Below, piece after piece: positions 1 to 5,618 of a stretch of DNA of 6,540 nt (its first letter is position 1; each line of letters starts with the position of its first letter). The position numbers were made by a program, and so were the translations under genes. Source of the stretch: Lachnospiraceae bacterium UBA3863 (lineage in GTDB: Bacteria > Bacillota > Clostridia > Lachnospirales > Lachnospiraceae); contig DGGX01000156.1 in the NCBI GenBank assembly GCA_002392385.1, positions 1,658 through 8,197 of the forward strand, given 5' to 3'. The notes under the pieces are model-generated. The model saw nothing but the letters and a program-made list of their open reading frames with translations, had not been told where the DNA came from and did not search any database.

Positions 1-668
1 GCGACATTCTCAAGCACAGCGAATATCTTGCCAAGAAGTCCGTCTGGGCCATAGGCGGCGACGGCTGGGCCTACGACATAGGCTTCGGCGGCCTCGCCCA
101 CGTCATCGCCCAGGGCGAGAACATCAACGTCTTCGTTATCGATACGGAGGTCTACTCCAACACCGGCGGCCAGAGCTCCAAGGCCACCCCCATCGGCGCC
201 GTGGCCCAGTTCGCCTCCGCCGGCAAGAAGAGCCGCAAGATGGACCTGGGTGCCATCATGATGACCTACGGCAACGTCTACGTCGCCCAGGTCGCCATGG
301 GTGCCGACATGAACCAGCTCGTCCGCGTCCTCAAGGAAGCAGAAGAGTACGACGGCCCCTCCGTCATCATCGCCTACTGCCCCTGCACCGCCCACGGCAT
401 CAAGAACGGCATGCACAGGGTTCAGGAGGAGATGAAGCGCGCGGTCCAGAGCGGTTACTGGACCCTCTACCACTACGACCCCCGCAAGGACGTCCCCATG
501 CACGTGGACAGCAAAGCCCCCGTCATGCCCTACACCGACTTCCTCGACGGCGAAGTCCGCTACGCCTCCCTGCGCAAGACCTTCCCCGAGAACGCCGAGA
601 AGCTGTTCGCCCTCGGCACGGAGGACGCTGCCAGAAGATACGAGAAATACAAGAAAATGGAAGAGTAA
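1..668 (+). CDS. nifJ: Pyruvate:ferredoxin (flavodoxin) oxidoreductase, C-terminal fragment
   Basis: Cytoplasmic enzyme that oxidises pyruvate with CoA to acetyl-CoA and CO2 and reduces ferredoxin; central to anaerobic fermentation. The open frame enters from outside the window (first full codon at 3) and gives 221 residues, about the last fifth of the usual ~1170-1190-residue single-chain enzyme. This is the thiamine-diphosphate-binding domain: the GDGWAYDIG motif at fragment residues 19-27 and DTEVYSNTGGQSSK at 47-60 match the TPP/Mg2+ site of the family. The CPCTAHGI segment corresponds to the conserved Cys-containing 'PC..HGI' motif near the C-terminus. The end (EKYKKMEE) is intact and followed by a strong terminator, so it is probably the last gene of its transcript. 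Codons are strongly C-ending (GCC, GTC, ATC), as expected for a highly expressed gene in a GC-rich genome. The upstream iron-sulfur domains are not visible. Confidence 0.95.
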   Translation, partial: DILKHSEYLAKKSVWAIGGDGWAYDIGFGGLAHVIAQGENINVFVIDTEVYSNTGGQSSKATPIGAVAQFASAGKKSRKMDLGAIMMTYGNVYVAQVAMGADMNQLVRVLKEAEEYDGPSVIIAYCPCTAHGIKNGMHRVQEEMKRAVQSGYWTLYHYDPRKDVPMHVDSKAPVMPYTDFLDGEVRYASLRKTFPENAEKLFALGTEDAARRYEKYKKMEE

Positions 669-674
669 CACCCA

Positions 675-718
675 GCGCACAGGACGGTCCCATCAGGGCC
701 GCCCTGTGCGCGTGTTTT
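675..718 (+). terminator. Intrinsic terminator after the pyruvate:ferredoxin oxidoreductase gene
   Basis: Arms GCGCACAGG (675-683) and CCTGTGCGC (703-711) pair perfectly. The stem continues with one mismatch (684/702), then CGG/CCG, then three further pairs including one G-U, and closes a five-base loop at 691-695. It starts seven bases after the stop codon and is followed by GTGTTTT (712-718), a short U-tract. This should end the transcript and separates the gene from the downstream dehydrogenase gene. Confidence 0.85.
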
Positions 719-731
719 AAGAAGCTGACCT

Positions 732-868
732 GAGGCGGCCGCCTCGAGCCGGTACAGAGCCGGCAAAAACCGGCCGCCGGTCAGTCGGCAGCCCGCCAGA
801 CAGATGACATTCCGGCGGCCGGCATGCGGCCGCCTGAAAGACCGGTGTCCGTACGATCAGGCCGCCGG
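732..868 (+). promoter_or_regulatory. GC-rich leader with overlapping, mutually exclusive inverted repeats
   Basis: The 240 bases between the terminator and the gene at 910 contain no convincing ORF and no clear -35/-10 pair, but several palindromes. GAGGCGGCCGCCTC (732-745) is a perfect 14-base palindrome. CGGCCGCCGG (771-780) is the exact reverse complement of CCGGCGGCCG (812-821). The same central segment can instead pair with GGCCGCC (828-834), or, as CCGGCGGCC (812-820), with GGCCGCCGG (860-868). One segment with three competing partners suggests either a switching mRNA leader or a cluster of short palindromic repeats. Known: such competing stems are used in attenuators and riboswitches. 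Inferred: any role here. Chance pairing of GC-rich words is a real alternative. Confidence 0.4.
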
Positions 869-909
869 CCGGAAGCAGACACACACAGAGAAGAAAGGAA
901 GGTGACCAG

Positions 910-2490
910 ATGGTCCATGATAAGATCCGACGTTCTGACATGATTCGTTGCGTTCTGTGCCATGACGCCCCCTGCAGCCGGGTCTGCACACAGGCGGATC
1001 CCGCTGCCCTTCTGCGCAGCATCTGGTTCCGCAACGAAAGAAACGCCGCCGCCCACTTGCCGGAGATCCCCTGCGACATGTGCGCCGCCCCCTGTGAGGA
1101 GGCATGTCTCCGGCCCCACGAGGTGCCCATCCGCAGCCTGCTCATGCAGCTGCGCAGCGAGGTCCTGCCCGATATTGACACAGCCTTGCCCGAGACCGAG
1201 GACCTCCTCCGTACCGACATCTGCGGCGTTCCCCTGGAGAATCCCTTCCTCCTGTCCTCCTCCGTCGTCGCCAGCACCTACGAGATGTGCGCACGCGCTT
1301 TTGACGCCGGCTGGGCCGGCGCGGCCTTCAAGACCATCTGCTCCTTCGAGATCCACGAGGCCTCGCCCCGCTATTCCGCCGTCACCGGCGACAACGGCAG
1401 CCTCATCGGCTTCAAAAACATCGAGCAGCTCTCCGACCACAGCGTCGAGGAGAACATGGAGGTCTTCCGCCGCCTCAAGCACGACTACCCGACCAAAGTC
1501 ATCGTGGCCTCCATCATGGGCCAGAACGACGCCGAGTGGGAGGAGCTGTCCGCCCTCTGTGAGCAGAACGGCGCCGACGTGATCGAGCTCAACTTCTCAT
1601 GTCCCAACATGGCCGACGGCGGCCTCGGCTCCGACATCGGCCAGGTCCCCGAGCTTGTGGAGCGCTTCACCGCTGCCGCCCGCCGCGGCACCCGCCTCCC
1701 CATCCTGGCCAAACTCACCCCCAACGTCGCCAGCATGCGTCCGGCCGCCGAGGCCGCCATCCGGGGCGGCGCTGACGGCATCGCCGCCATCAACACCATC
1801 AAGAGCATCACCGGCGTCAACCTCCACACCTACGTCTCCGCCCCCTCCGTCCGCGGCATGTCCGCCGTCGGCGGCTACAGCGGCAGCGCCGTCAAGCCCA
1901 TCGCTCTCCGATTCGTCGCCGAGGTCGCCGGCGATCCCGTGCTGAGAGAGGGCAAGTCTGCGGACGGCGCCGGTCAGGCCGACAGCGATGGTGTCGGCAA
2001 CGCCAGCGCCGGCAACTCCGGCGTCGGCATTCACATCAGCGCCATGGGCGGCATCGAGAACTGGACCGACGCCCTTGAATTCATCCTTCTCGGCGCCGGC
2101 AGCGTCCAGGTCACCACCGCTGTCATGCAGTACGGCGTCCGTATCATTGATGACCTCAAGACCGGCCTCCTCCTCTACATGGCCGAAAAAGGCTTCCACT
2201 CCATCCGCGACATGGTGGGCCTCGCCTGCGACTACGTCAGTGAGACCACCGACGTCCTCGAGCGCGACACCATCCTATACCCCCGCTTCCTGGCCGACCG
2301 CTGCATCGGCTGCGGCCGCTGCGCCCTGTCCTGCCGCGACGGCGGCCACCAGGCCATCACCCAGGGCCCCGACCGCCATCCCCGCCTCGACCCCACCCGA
2401 TGCGTCGGCTGCCACCTCTGCATCCTCGTATGTCCCGAACAAGCCATCCGCCCCTCCCGCCACCGCGTACCGGCCAGGGTAAATAAATAA
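910..2490 (+). CDS. Dihydropyrimidine dehydrogenase-like FMN/iron-sulfur protein lacking the FAD-NADPH domains
   Basis: 526 residues in three parts. Residues 14-66 form the N-terminal iron-sulfur module of dihydropyrimidine dehydrogenase/PreT: C14-x2-C17-x4-C22-x3-C26, then C55, C58, C62, C66. Residues ~97-440 form an FMN-binding dihydroorotate/dihydropyrimidine dehydrogenase barrel. Its ELNFSCP holds N228 and C231, the equivalent of the catalytic Cys of DPYD, and N206, N295 and T296 match substrate-contact positions; GGI and the LGAGSVQV phosphate-binding stretch follow. Residues 465-508 form a 2[4Fe-4S] ferredoxin domain (CIGCGRCALSC and CVGCHLCILVCP). The order is DPYD with its FAD and NADPH domains deleted. 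Likely role: pyrimidine-base reduction or oxidation, or a related dihydro-pyrimidine/orotate reaction, with electrons entering through Fe-S clusters from ferredoxin or a partner. The start at 910 is chosen for the AAGGAAGGTG site eight bases or so upstream; a later ATG at 940 would barely keep the first Cys. A Gly/Ala/Ser/Asp-rich insert lies at ~346-373. Substrate not assignable from sequence alone. Confidence 0.85.
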   Translation: MVHDKIRRSDMIRCVLCHDAPCSRVCTQADPAALLRSIWFRNERNAAAHLPEIPCDMCAAPCEEACLRPHEVPIRSLLMQLRSEVLPDIDTALPETEDLLRTDICGVPLENPFLLSSSVVASTYEMCARAFDAGWAGAAFKTICSFEIHEASPRYSAVTGDNGSLIGFKNIEQLSDHSVEENMEVFRRLKHDYPTKVIVASIMGQNDAEWEELSALCEQNGADVIELNFSCPNMADGGLGSDIGQVPELVERFTAAARRGTRLPILAKLTPNVASMRPAAEAAIRGGADGIAAINTIKSITGVNLHTYVSAPSVRGMSAVGGYSGSAVKPIALRFVAEVAGDPVLREGKSADGAGQADSDGVGNASAGNSGVGIHISAMGGIENWTDALEFILLGAGSVQVTTAVMQYGVRIIDDLKTGLLLYMAEKGFHSIRDMVGLACDYVSETTDVLERDTILYPRFLADRCIGCGRCALSCRDGGHQAITQGPDRHPRLDPTRCVGCHLCILVCPEQAIRPSRHRVPARVNK

Positions 2491-2502
2491 GACAAGATCA
2501 AG

Positions 2503-2560
2503 GAATCCGCCGGTCACATGGTTGTGAAGGATGCTACACGACCATCAGACCGGCGGATTC
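2503..2560 (+). repeat. Large hairpin element, copy 1
   Basis: GAATCCGCCGGTC (2503-2515) pairs perfectly over 13 bases with GACCGGCGGATTC (2548-2560). After a 2x2 internal mismatch, ATGGTTGTG pairs with CACGACCAT with one G-U, leaving a ten-base loop. It lies 12 bases past the stop of the dehydrogenase gene. It has no U-tract after it, so it is not a canonical intrinsic terminator, though it could block 3' exonucleases or act with Rho. A second diverged copy starts 71 bases further on. Confidence 0.8.
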
Positions 2561-2573
2561 ATAAGAAATCAAG

Positions 2574-2629
2574 AAATCCGCCGGTCACATGGTTGTGAAG
2601 GGGGCTATACAACCACCAGACCGGCAGAT
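2574..2629 (+). repeat. Large hairpin element, copy 2
   Basis: Its first 27 bases (2575-2601) are identical to 2504-2530 of copy 1, with an exact 71-base offset. ATCCGCCGGTC (2576-2586) pairs with GACCGGCAGAT (2619-2629) with one mismatch, and TGGTTGTG pairs with the TACAACCA of the other side (one G-U). Two of the three changes in the inner stem relative to copy 1 keep pairing (U-G to U-A, and G-C to G-U). That suggests the folded form matters. Its right arm runs directly into the 27-base tandem repeat. Confidence 0.75.
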
Positions 2630-2691
2630 CCGGAGAACGCAACCAGACCGGCAGATCCGGAGAACGCAACCAGACCGGCGGATCCGGAGAA
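2618..2691 (+). repeat. 27-bp tandem repeat, 2.7 copies
   Basis: Two 27-base units (2618-2644 and 2645-2671) are identical. A third partial unit (2672-2691) matches over 20 bases with one A-to-G change. Each unit begins AGACCGGC(A/G)GATCC, the right arm of the preceding hairpin, so the array looks like repeated duplication of that arm. Every copy could serve as the pairing partner of the left arm at 2576-2586; the third would pair perfectly. An in-frame reading gives a nine-residue repeat (RPADPENAT), but there is no good start site, so coding is unlikely. Confidence 0.85.
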
Positions 2692-2777
2692 GGGCCGCCA
2701 GAAACGCAGCCTCAGAAGAAATTAAGAATCCCAAGGATCAGGACAATCCCCTATTAGCCACACCTAACAAAATGTAT

Positions 2778-2807
2778 TTGGCACTAAAAATCCTTACCGT
2801 TTACAAT
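2778..2807 (+). promoter_or_regulatory. Sigma-A-like promoter for the small-protein/ATPase operon
   Basis: TTGGCA (2778-2783, 5/6 to consensus) and TACAAT (2802-2807, 5/6) are separated by 18 bases in the only AT-rich stretch (about 2725-2830) of this gene-free region. Transcription would begin near 2814, leaving an ~80-base 5' UTR. No clear Fur box or other operator was recognised. The 2692-2777 stretch just upstream shows nothing further. Confidence 0.6.
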
Positions 2808-2893
2808 GAACTCATAAAAGATATGTGTACATCCTGCATGGCCGCGGAAGGCCGCCGGCGCAGGGAGTGATCTTAAATTCAGGAGGTAGAGAG

Positions 2894-3193
2894 ATGAGCA
2901 GTTGCTGGGGTAGATTAGGACTTTGGGCTTGTGGTGTGCTTTTTGGCACGGCGGGGATTTCGATCCTGAAGTCGGATGATGCTAAGAAGGTCTATACGCA
3001 TGTGACGGCAGCGGCCAAAAGGGGCGGCGCCAGTGTGATGGAGACGTATACGACGCTCAAGGAGAATCTGGACGACATCGCCGCGGATGCGGATGACATC
3101 AATGAGGAGAGGGCCAGGCAGAAGGAGGAGAGAGAGATCGCCGATGCCAAGGCGCTCCTGGAGGCGCACGCCGCCAAGAATGAGCAGAAATAA
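2894..3193 (+). CDS. fezA: DUF6110-type small membrane-anchored protein, probable FezA (ferrosome)
   Basis: 99 residues. The start at 2894 is chosen because AGGAGG (2881-2886) lies seven bases upstream; an upstream in-frame ATG at 2825 lacks such a site. Residues 4-25 form one hydrophobic segment (CWGRLGLWACGVLFGTAGISIL in two halves) with a GxxxG packing motif at G14-G18 and a further G21. Next comes the DAKKVYTHVTAAAKRG stretch that I recognise from DUF6110 family proteins. The rest (~52-99) is highly charged and Ala-rich, a likely amphipathic or coiled-coil helix facing the cytoplasm. The gene sits 84 bases upstream of a P1B ATPase gene. Known: ferrosome loci in anaerobes pair a P1B-6 ATPase (FezB) with a small accessory protein (FezA). 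Inferred: this is that partner, possibly shaping or populating the organelle membrane. The family match is from memory and the ferrosome assignment rests mostly on context. Codons are less biased toward C-endings than in the upstream genes. Confidence 0.7.
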   Translation: MSSCWGRLGLWACGVLFGTAGISILKSDDAKKVYTHVTAAAKRGGASVMETYTTLKENLDDIAADADDINEERARQKEEREIADAKALLEAHAAKNEQK

Positions 3194-3204
3194 GTGAAGA
3201 ATGC

Positions 3205-3251
3205 ATGACCGGCAGGCCGTCGGCAGAACGGTCTGCCGGTCATATGTTTTT
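3205..3251 (+). terminator. Terminator-like hairpin between the small protein and ATPase genes
   Basis: ATGACCGGCAGGCCGT (3205-3220) pairs with ACGGTCTGCCGGTCAT (3228-3243): 16 pairs with one G-U and a seven-base loop. T5 follows at 3247-3251, then CTT. It has the full form of an intrinsic terminator but lies inside an 84-base gap between two genes that appear to be co-transcribed, and no new promoter is visible before the ATPase start. It probably causes partial termination (more small protein than ATPase) or protects the 3' end of a short transcript. Confidence 0.75.
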
Positions 3252-3277
3252 CTTGAGATTCTTTGTGAGGTTTCATT

Positions 3278-5398
3278 ATGAGGTGCAGGATCCTGCATGA
3301 ATCGTCCGGAAGGATGAGGGTGCATATTGTGAGGAGCCGGATGACGCTGGCGCAGGCGGATATTCTGGAGTACTATCTGCGGGACCTCCCTTTTGTCAGG
3401 GAGGTTTCTGTGTATGAGAGGACCGGGGACGCGGTGGTCAGGTACCGGCGGACGGAGGAGACGCGGGCGGCGCTGATCGAGGCGCTGGCGGGCTTCTCCT
3501 ATGAGGACGAGCGGGCGCAGGCGCTGGTGCCGGAGCAGACGGGCCGGCTGATGAACCGGCGGTATGAGGAGAAGCTTGTCTTCATGGTAGTGCGCAGGGG
3601 GCTGCGGTGGCTGCTGGTGCCCATGCCGATCCGGCGGGTGCTGGTGGTGCTGCGGAGTCTGAAGTTCCTGCGGGAGGGGCTGCGGTCTCTCGCGAGGGGG
3701 AAGCTGGAGGTGCCGGTGCTGGATGCGGCGGCGATCACGGCGTCCATCCTGCGGGGGGATTTCATGACGGCTTCTTCGGTCATGTTCCTGCTCACCCTGG
3801 GCGAGACGCTGGAGGAGTGGACCCACCGCAAGTCGGTGGACGATCTGGCCCGGTCCATGGCCCTGCGGGTGGAGAAAGTCTGGCGCAAGACGGAATCGGG
3901 TGACGAGCTGGCCGATGTGCGGAGTATCGTGACCGGCGATCTCATCGAGGTCCGGACGGCGGGCGTGATCCCCCTGGACGGCAAGGTGGTGAGCGGCGAG
4001 GCCACGGTCAACCAGGCCTCCATGACGGGCGAGTCCGTCCCCGTTGTGAAAAATGCCGGCGGCTATGTCTATGCGGGCACGGTGGTGGAAGAGGGCAATC
4101 TTGTCATCGAGGTGACCCGGACGGCGGGCACCGGCAAGTATGACCAGATCGTCCGAATGATCGAGGAGACGGAGAAACTCCGGTCCGGCACGGAGACCCG
4201 GGCCTTCCACCTGGCGGACCGCCTGGTCCCCTACTCGCTGGCCGGCGCGGCCATCACCTGGCTCCTGACCCGGAACGTGCTCAGGTCCGTGTCCTGGCTT
4301 ATGGTCGATTTTTCCTGCGCCCTCAAGCTGTCTATGCCGCTGTCGGTGCTTTCGGCCATCCGTGAGGCGGGCGAGTACGGCATCACCGTCAAGGGTGGCA
4401 AGTTCCTCGAAGCCGCCGCCGAGGCCGACACCATCGTCTTCGACAAAACAGGCACGCTCACGCACGCCACGCCTACGGTGGTGCGGATCGATACCTTCGG
4501 CGGCCGGGACGAGACGGAGATGCTCCGCCTGGCGGCCTGCCTGGAGGAGCACTATCCCCACTCCATGGCCAACGCGGTGGTGGAGGAGGCCGTCCGCCGC
4601 GGTGTGGAGCACGAGGAGATGCATTCCTCGGTCCAGTACGTGGTGGCCCACGGCATCGCCAGCTCCGTGGACGGAGCCAAGGTCCTGATCGGCAGCTTCC
4701 ATTTCGTCTTCGAGGACGAGGGCTGCCGTATTCCAGAGGGAGAGGAGGACAGGCTCGCTCAGATCCCGGCCGAGTATTCCAGACTCTACCTGGCCGTCGC
4801 CGGCGAACTGGCGGCTGTGATCAGTATTTTTGACCCTCTGCGGGAGGAGGCCGCCGGCGTCGTCGACGCCCTCCACGGCCTGGGCATCAGCCGCGTCTGT
4901 ATGATGACCGGCGACAACCGCGAGACCGCCGACGCCATCGCCCGCCGCCTGCCCCTGGACGCCTACTACGCCGAGGTCCTGCCCGAGGACAAGGCAAGCT
5001 ACATCCGCACCATGCGCGCCGACGGCCACAAGGTCATCATGGTGGGCGACGGCGTCAACGACACCCCCGCCCTCTCCGAGTCCGACTGCGGCATCGCCAT
5101 CTCCGACGGCGCCGCAATCGCCCGCGAGGTCGCGGACATCACCGTCACCGCGGACAGCCTCCTCCAGCTCCTGCTCCTGCGCCGCCTCAGCATGCAGCTC
5201 ATGGACCGCATCCGCGGCAACTACCGATTCATCATCAGCTTCAACGCCGCCCTCATCATCCTGGGCGCCGCCGGCCTCCTGCCGCCCTCCCTCTCGGCCC
5301 TCCTTCACAACGGCTCCACCATCGCCGCCGGCCTCCACAGCATGACCGACCTCCCCGACCGCCCCGAGAACCGCCTCCTCGGCCCGGGAAGGAAGTGA
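3278..5398 (+). CDS. fezB: P1B-type heavy-metal (iron) transporting ATPase, probable FezB (ferrosome)
   Basis: 706 residues; ATP-driven metal transport across a membrane. Residues 1-60 resemble a degenerate HMA (HMA2-type) domain: ILHESSGRMRVHI at its start and no CxxC metal site. Membrane helices follow at about 95-185, ending at the ETLEEWTHRKS segment. The actuator domain has TGES (250-253). In the metal-site helix the usual CPC is replaced by F345-S346-C347 followed by ALKLSMP. The phosphorylation motif is DKTGT (D389). The nucleotide-binding domain has H425-Y-P-H-S, and the hinge is GDGVNDTP (590-597). The last helices carry NYRF..FNAALI and LLHNGST. All catalytic motifs are intact, so it should be active. 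The start at 3278 follows GTGAGG by seven bases. The non-CPC metal site, HMA2-like N-terminus and small DUF6110-type partner fit P1B-6 ATPases such as ferrosome FezB, which loads iron into organelles. An efflux ATPase for Fe, Mn or Zn is the alternative. Wobble use changes inside the gene: G-ending in the first third, C-ending in the rest. Confidence 0.85.
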   Translation: MRCRILHESSGRMRVHIVRSRMTLAQADILEYYLRDLPFVREVSVYERTGDAVVRYRRTEETRAALIEALAGFSYEDERAQALVPEQTGRLMNRRYEEKLVFMVVRRGLRWLLVPMPIRRVLVVLRSLKFLREGLRSLARGKLEVPVLDAAAITASILRGDFMTASSVMFLLTLGETLEEWTHRKSVDDLARSMALRVEKVWRKTESGDELADVRSIVTGDLIEVRTAGVIPLDGKVVSGEATVNQASMTGESVPVVKNAGGYVYAGTVVEEGNLVIEVTRTAGTGKYDQIVRMIEETEKLRSGTETRAFHLADRLVPYSLAGAAITWLLTRNVLRSVSWLMVDFSCALKLSMPLSVLSAIREAGEYGITVKGGKFLEAAAEADTIVFDKTGTLTHATPTVVRIDTFGGRDETEMLRLAACLEEHYPHSMANAVVEEAVRRGVEHEEMHSSVQYVVAHGIASSVDGAKVLIGSFHFVFEDEGCRIPEGEEDRLAQIPAEYSRLYLAVAGELAAVISIFDPLREEAAGVVDALHGLGISRVCMMTGDNRETADAIARRLPLDAYYAEVLPEDKASYIRTMRADGHKVIMVGDGVNDTPALSESDCGIAISDGAAIAREVADITVTADSLLQLLLLRRLSMQLMDRIRGNYRFIISFNAALIILGAAGLLPPSLSALLHNGSTIAAGLHSMTDLPDRPENRLLGPGRK

Positions 5399-5416
5399 CG
5401 CGGTGGCTGCCGCCTC

Positions 5417-5444
5417 TTGCAAAATAGAAAAATAAGTATATAAT
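5417..5444 (+). promoter_or_regulatory. Near-consensus sigma-A promoter for the transporter gene
   Basis: TTGCAA (5417-5422) and a perfect TATAAT (5439-5444) are 16 bases apart in a sharply AT-rich patch beginning 19 bases after the ATPase stop codon. Transcription would start about 5451, giving a 168-base leader before the ATG at 5619. This makes the transporter an independent transcription unit. Only a weak GCGG/CCGC hairpin (5400-5413) lies between the ATPase stop and this promoter. Confidence 0.75.
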
Positions 5445-5452
5445 AACCTAAG

Positions 5453-5480
5453 TGACCGCAGCGCGGGTGCGCTGCGGTCA
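5453..5480 (+). other. Strong hairpin at the predicted transcript 5' end
   Basis: TGACCGCAGCGC (5453-5464) pairs perfectly with GCGCTGCGGTCA (5469-5480) around a GGGT loop. It begins one or two bases after the predicted start of transcription, where such a stem would protect the mRNA from 5' degradation. No run of Ts follows (TTATG), so it is a poor terminator for the ATPase transcript, although it may still slow or end read-through. Confidence 0.75.
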
Positions 5481-5482
5481 TT

Positions 5483-5609
5483 ATGCAGTCTTCCGGCAAG
5501 GTGAGCCAAGGTTACAAGATCCTGTAAGCAGTGCCCCACCTCCCCCGGAACGTTATGCCAAGCAGTTCGGGTCCGATATCCTGCTTGTAAAATACTAAAA
5601 CCAAAGGAG
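5483..5609 (+). promoter_or_regulatory. Structured 5' leader of the VUT transporter gene, candidate riboswitch
   Basis: Nested pairings: TTCCGG (5491-5496)/CCGGAA (5545-5550), AGGTG (5499-5503)/CACCT (5537-5541), TTACA (5512-5516)/TGTAA (5523-5527); then a second stem CAAGCAG (5559-5565)/CTGCTTG (5581-5587). AAGCAGT occurs twice (5526-5532 and 5560-5566), so the CTGCTT strand has two competing partners. An A-rich tail (TAAAATACTAAAACC) leads to the AAAGGAG ribosome site (5603-5609). Known: genes for queuosine-precursor transporters are often under preQ1 riboswitches. I cannot align this leader to a specific preQ1 class from memory, so the ligand is an inference. A 14-codon ORF starting without a ribosome site at 5483 ends inside the third stem (5525-5527). 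Confidence 0.45.
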
Positions 5610-5618
5610 AATTGAAAA

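Noticed and set aside
736..748. Adjacent NotI (GCGGCCGC) and XhoI (CTCGAG) sites suggesting vector sequence
   Set aside because: Both words are expected in a GC-rich palindromic region, and the flanks read smoothly between native genes with no vector features.
781..1482. - strand frame of 233 residues opposite the dehydrogenase start
   Set aside because: It is a shadow of the iron-sulfur/FMN protein, whose Cys motifs and barrel signatures make the + strand coding assignment secure.
2618..2691. CRISPR-like array
   Set aside because: The units are directly adjacent with no unique spacers, number fewer than three, and no cas gene is visible.
2531..2725. Frame with a nine-residue RPADPENAT repeat
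   Set aside because: It starts inside the hairpin element without a ribosome binding site, and the repeat simply reflects the 27-base DNA array.
2825..2893. Upstream ATG extending the small protein by 23 residues
   Set aside because: The extension (MYILHGRGRPPAQG...) lacks a ribosome site and would put AGGAGG inside the coding region; the start at 2894 is correctly spaced from AGGAGG.
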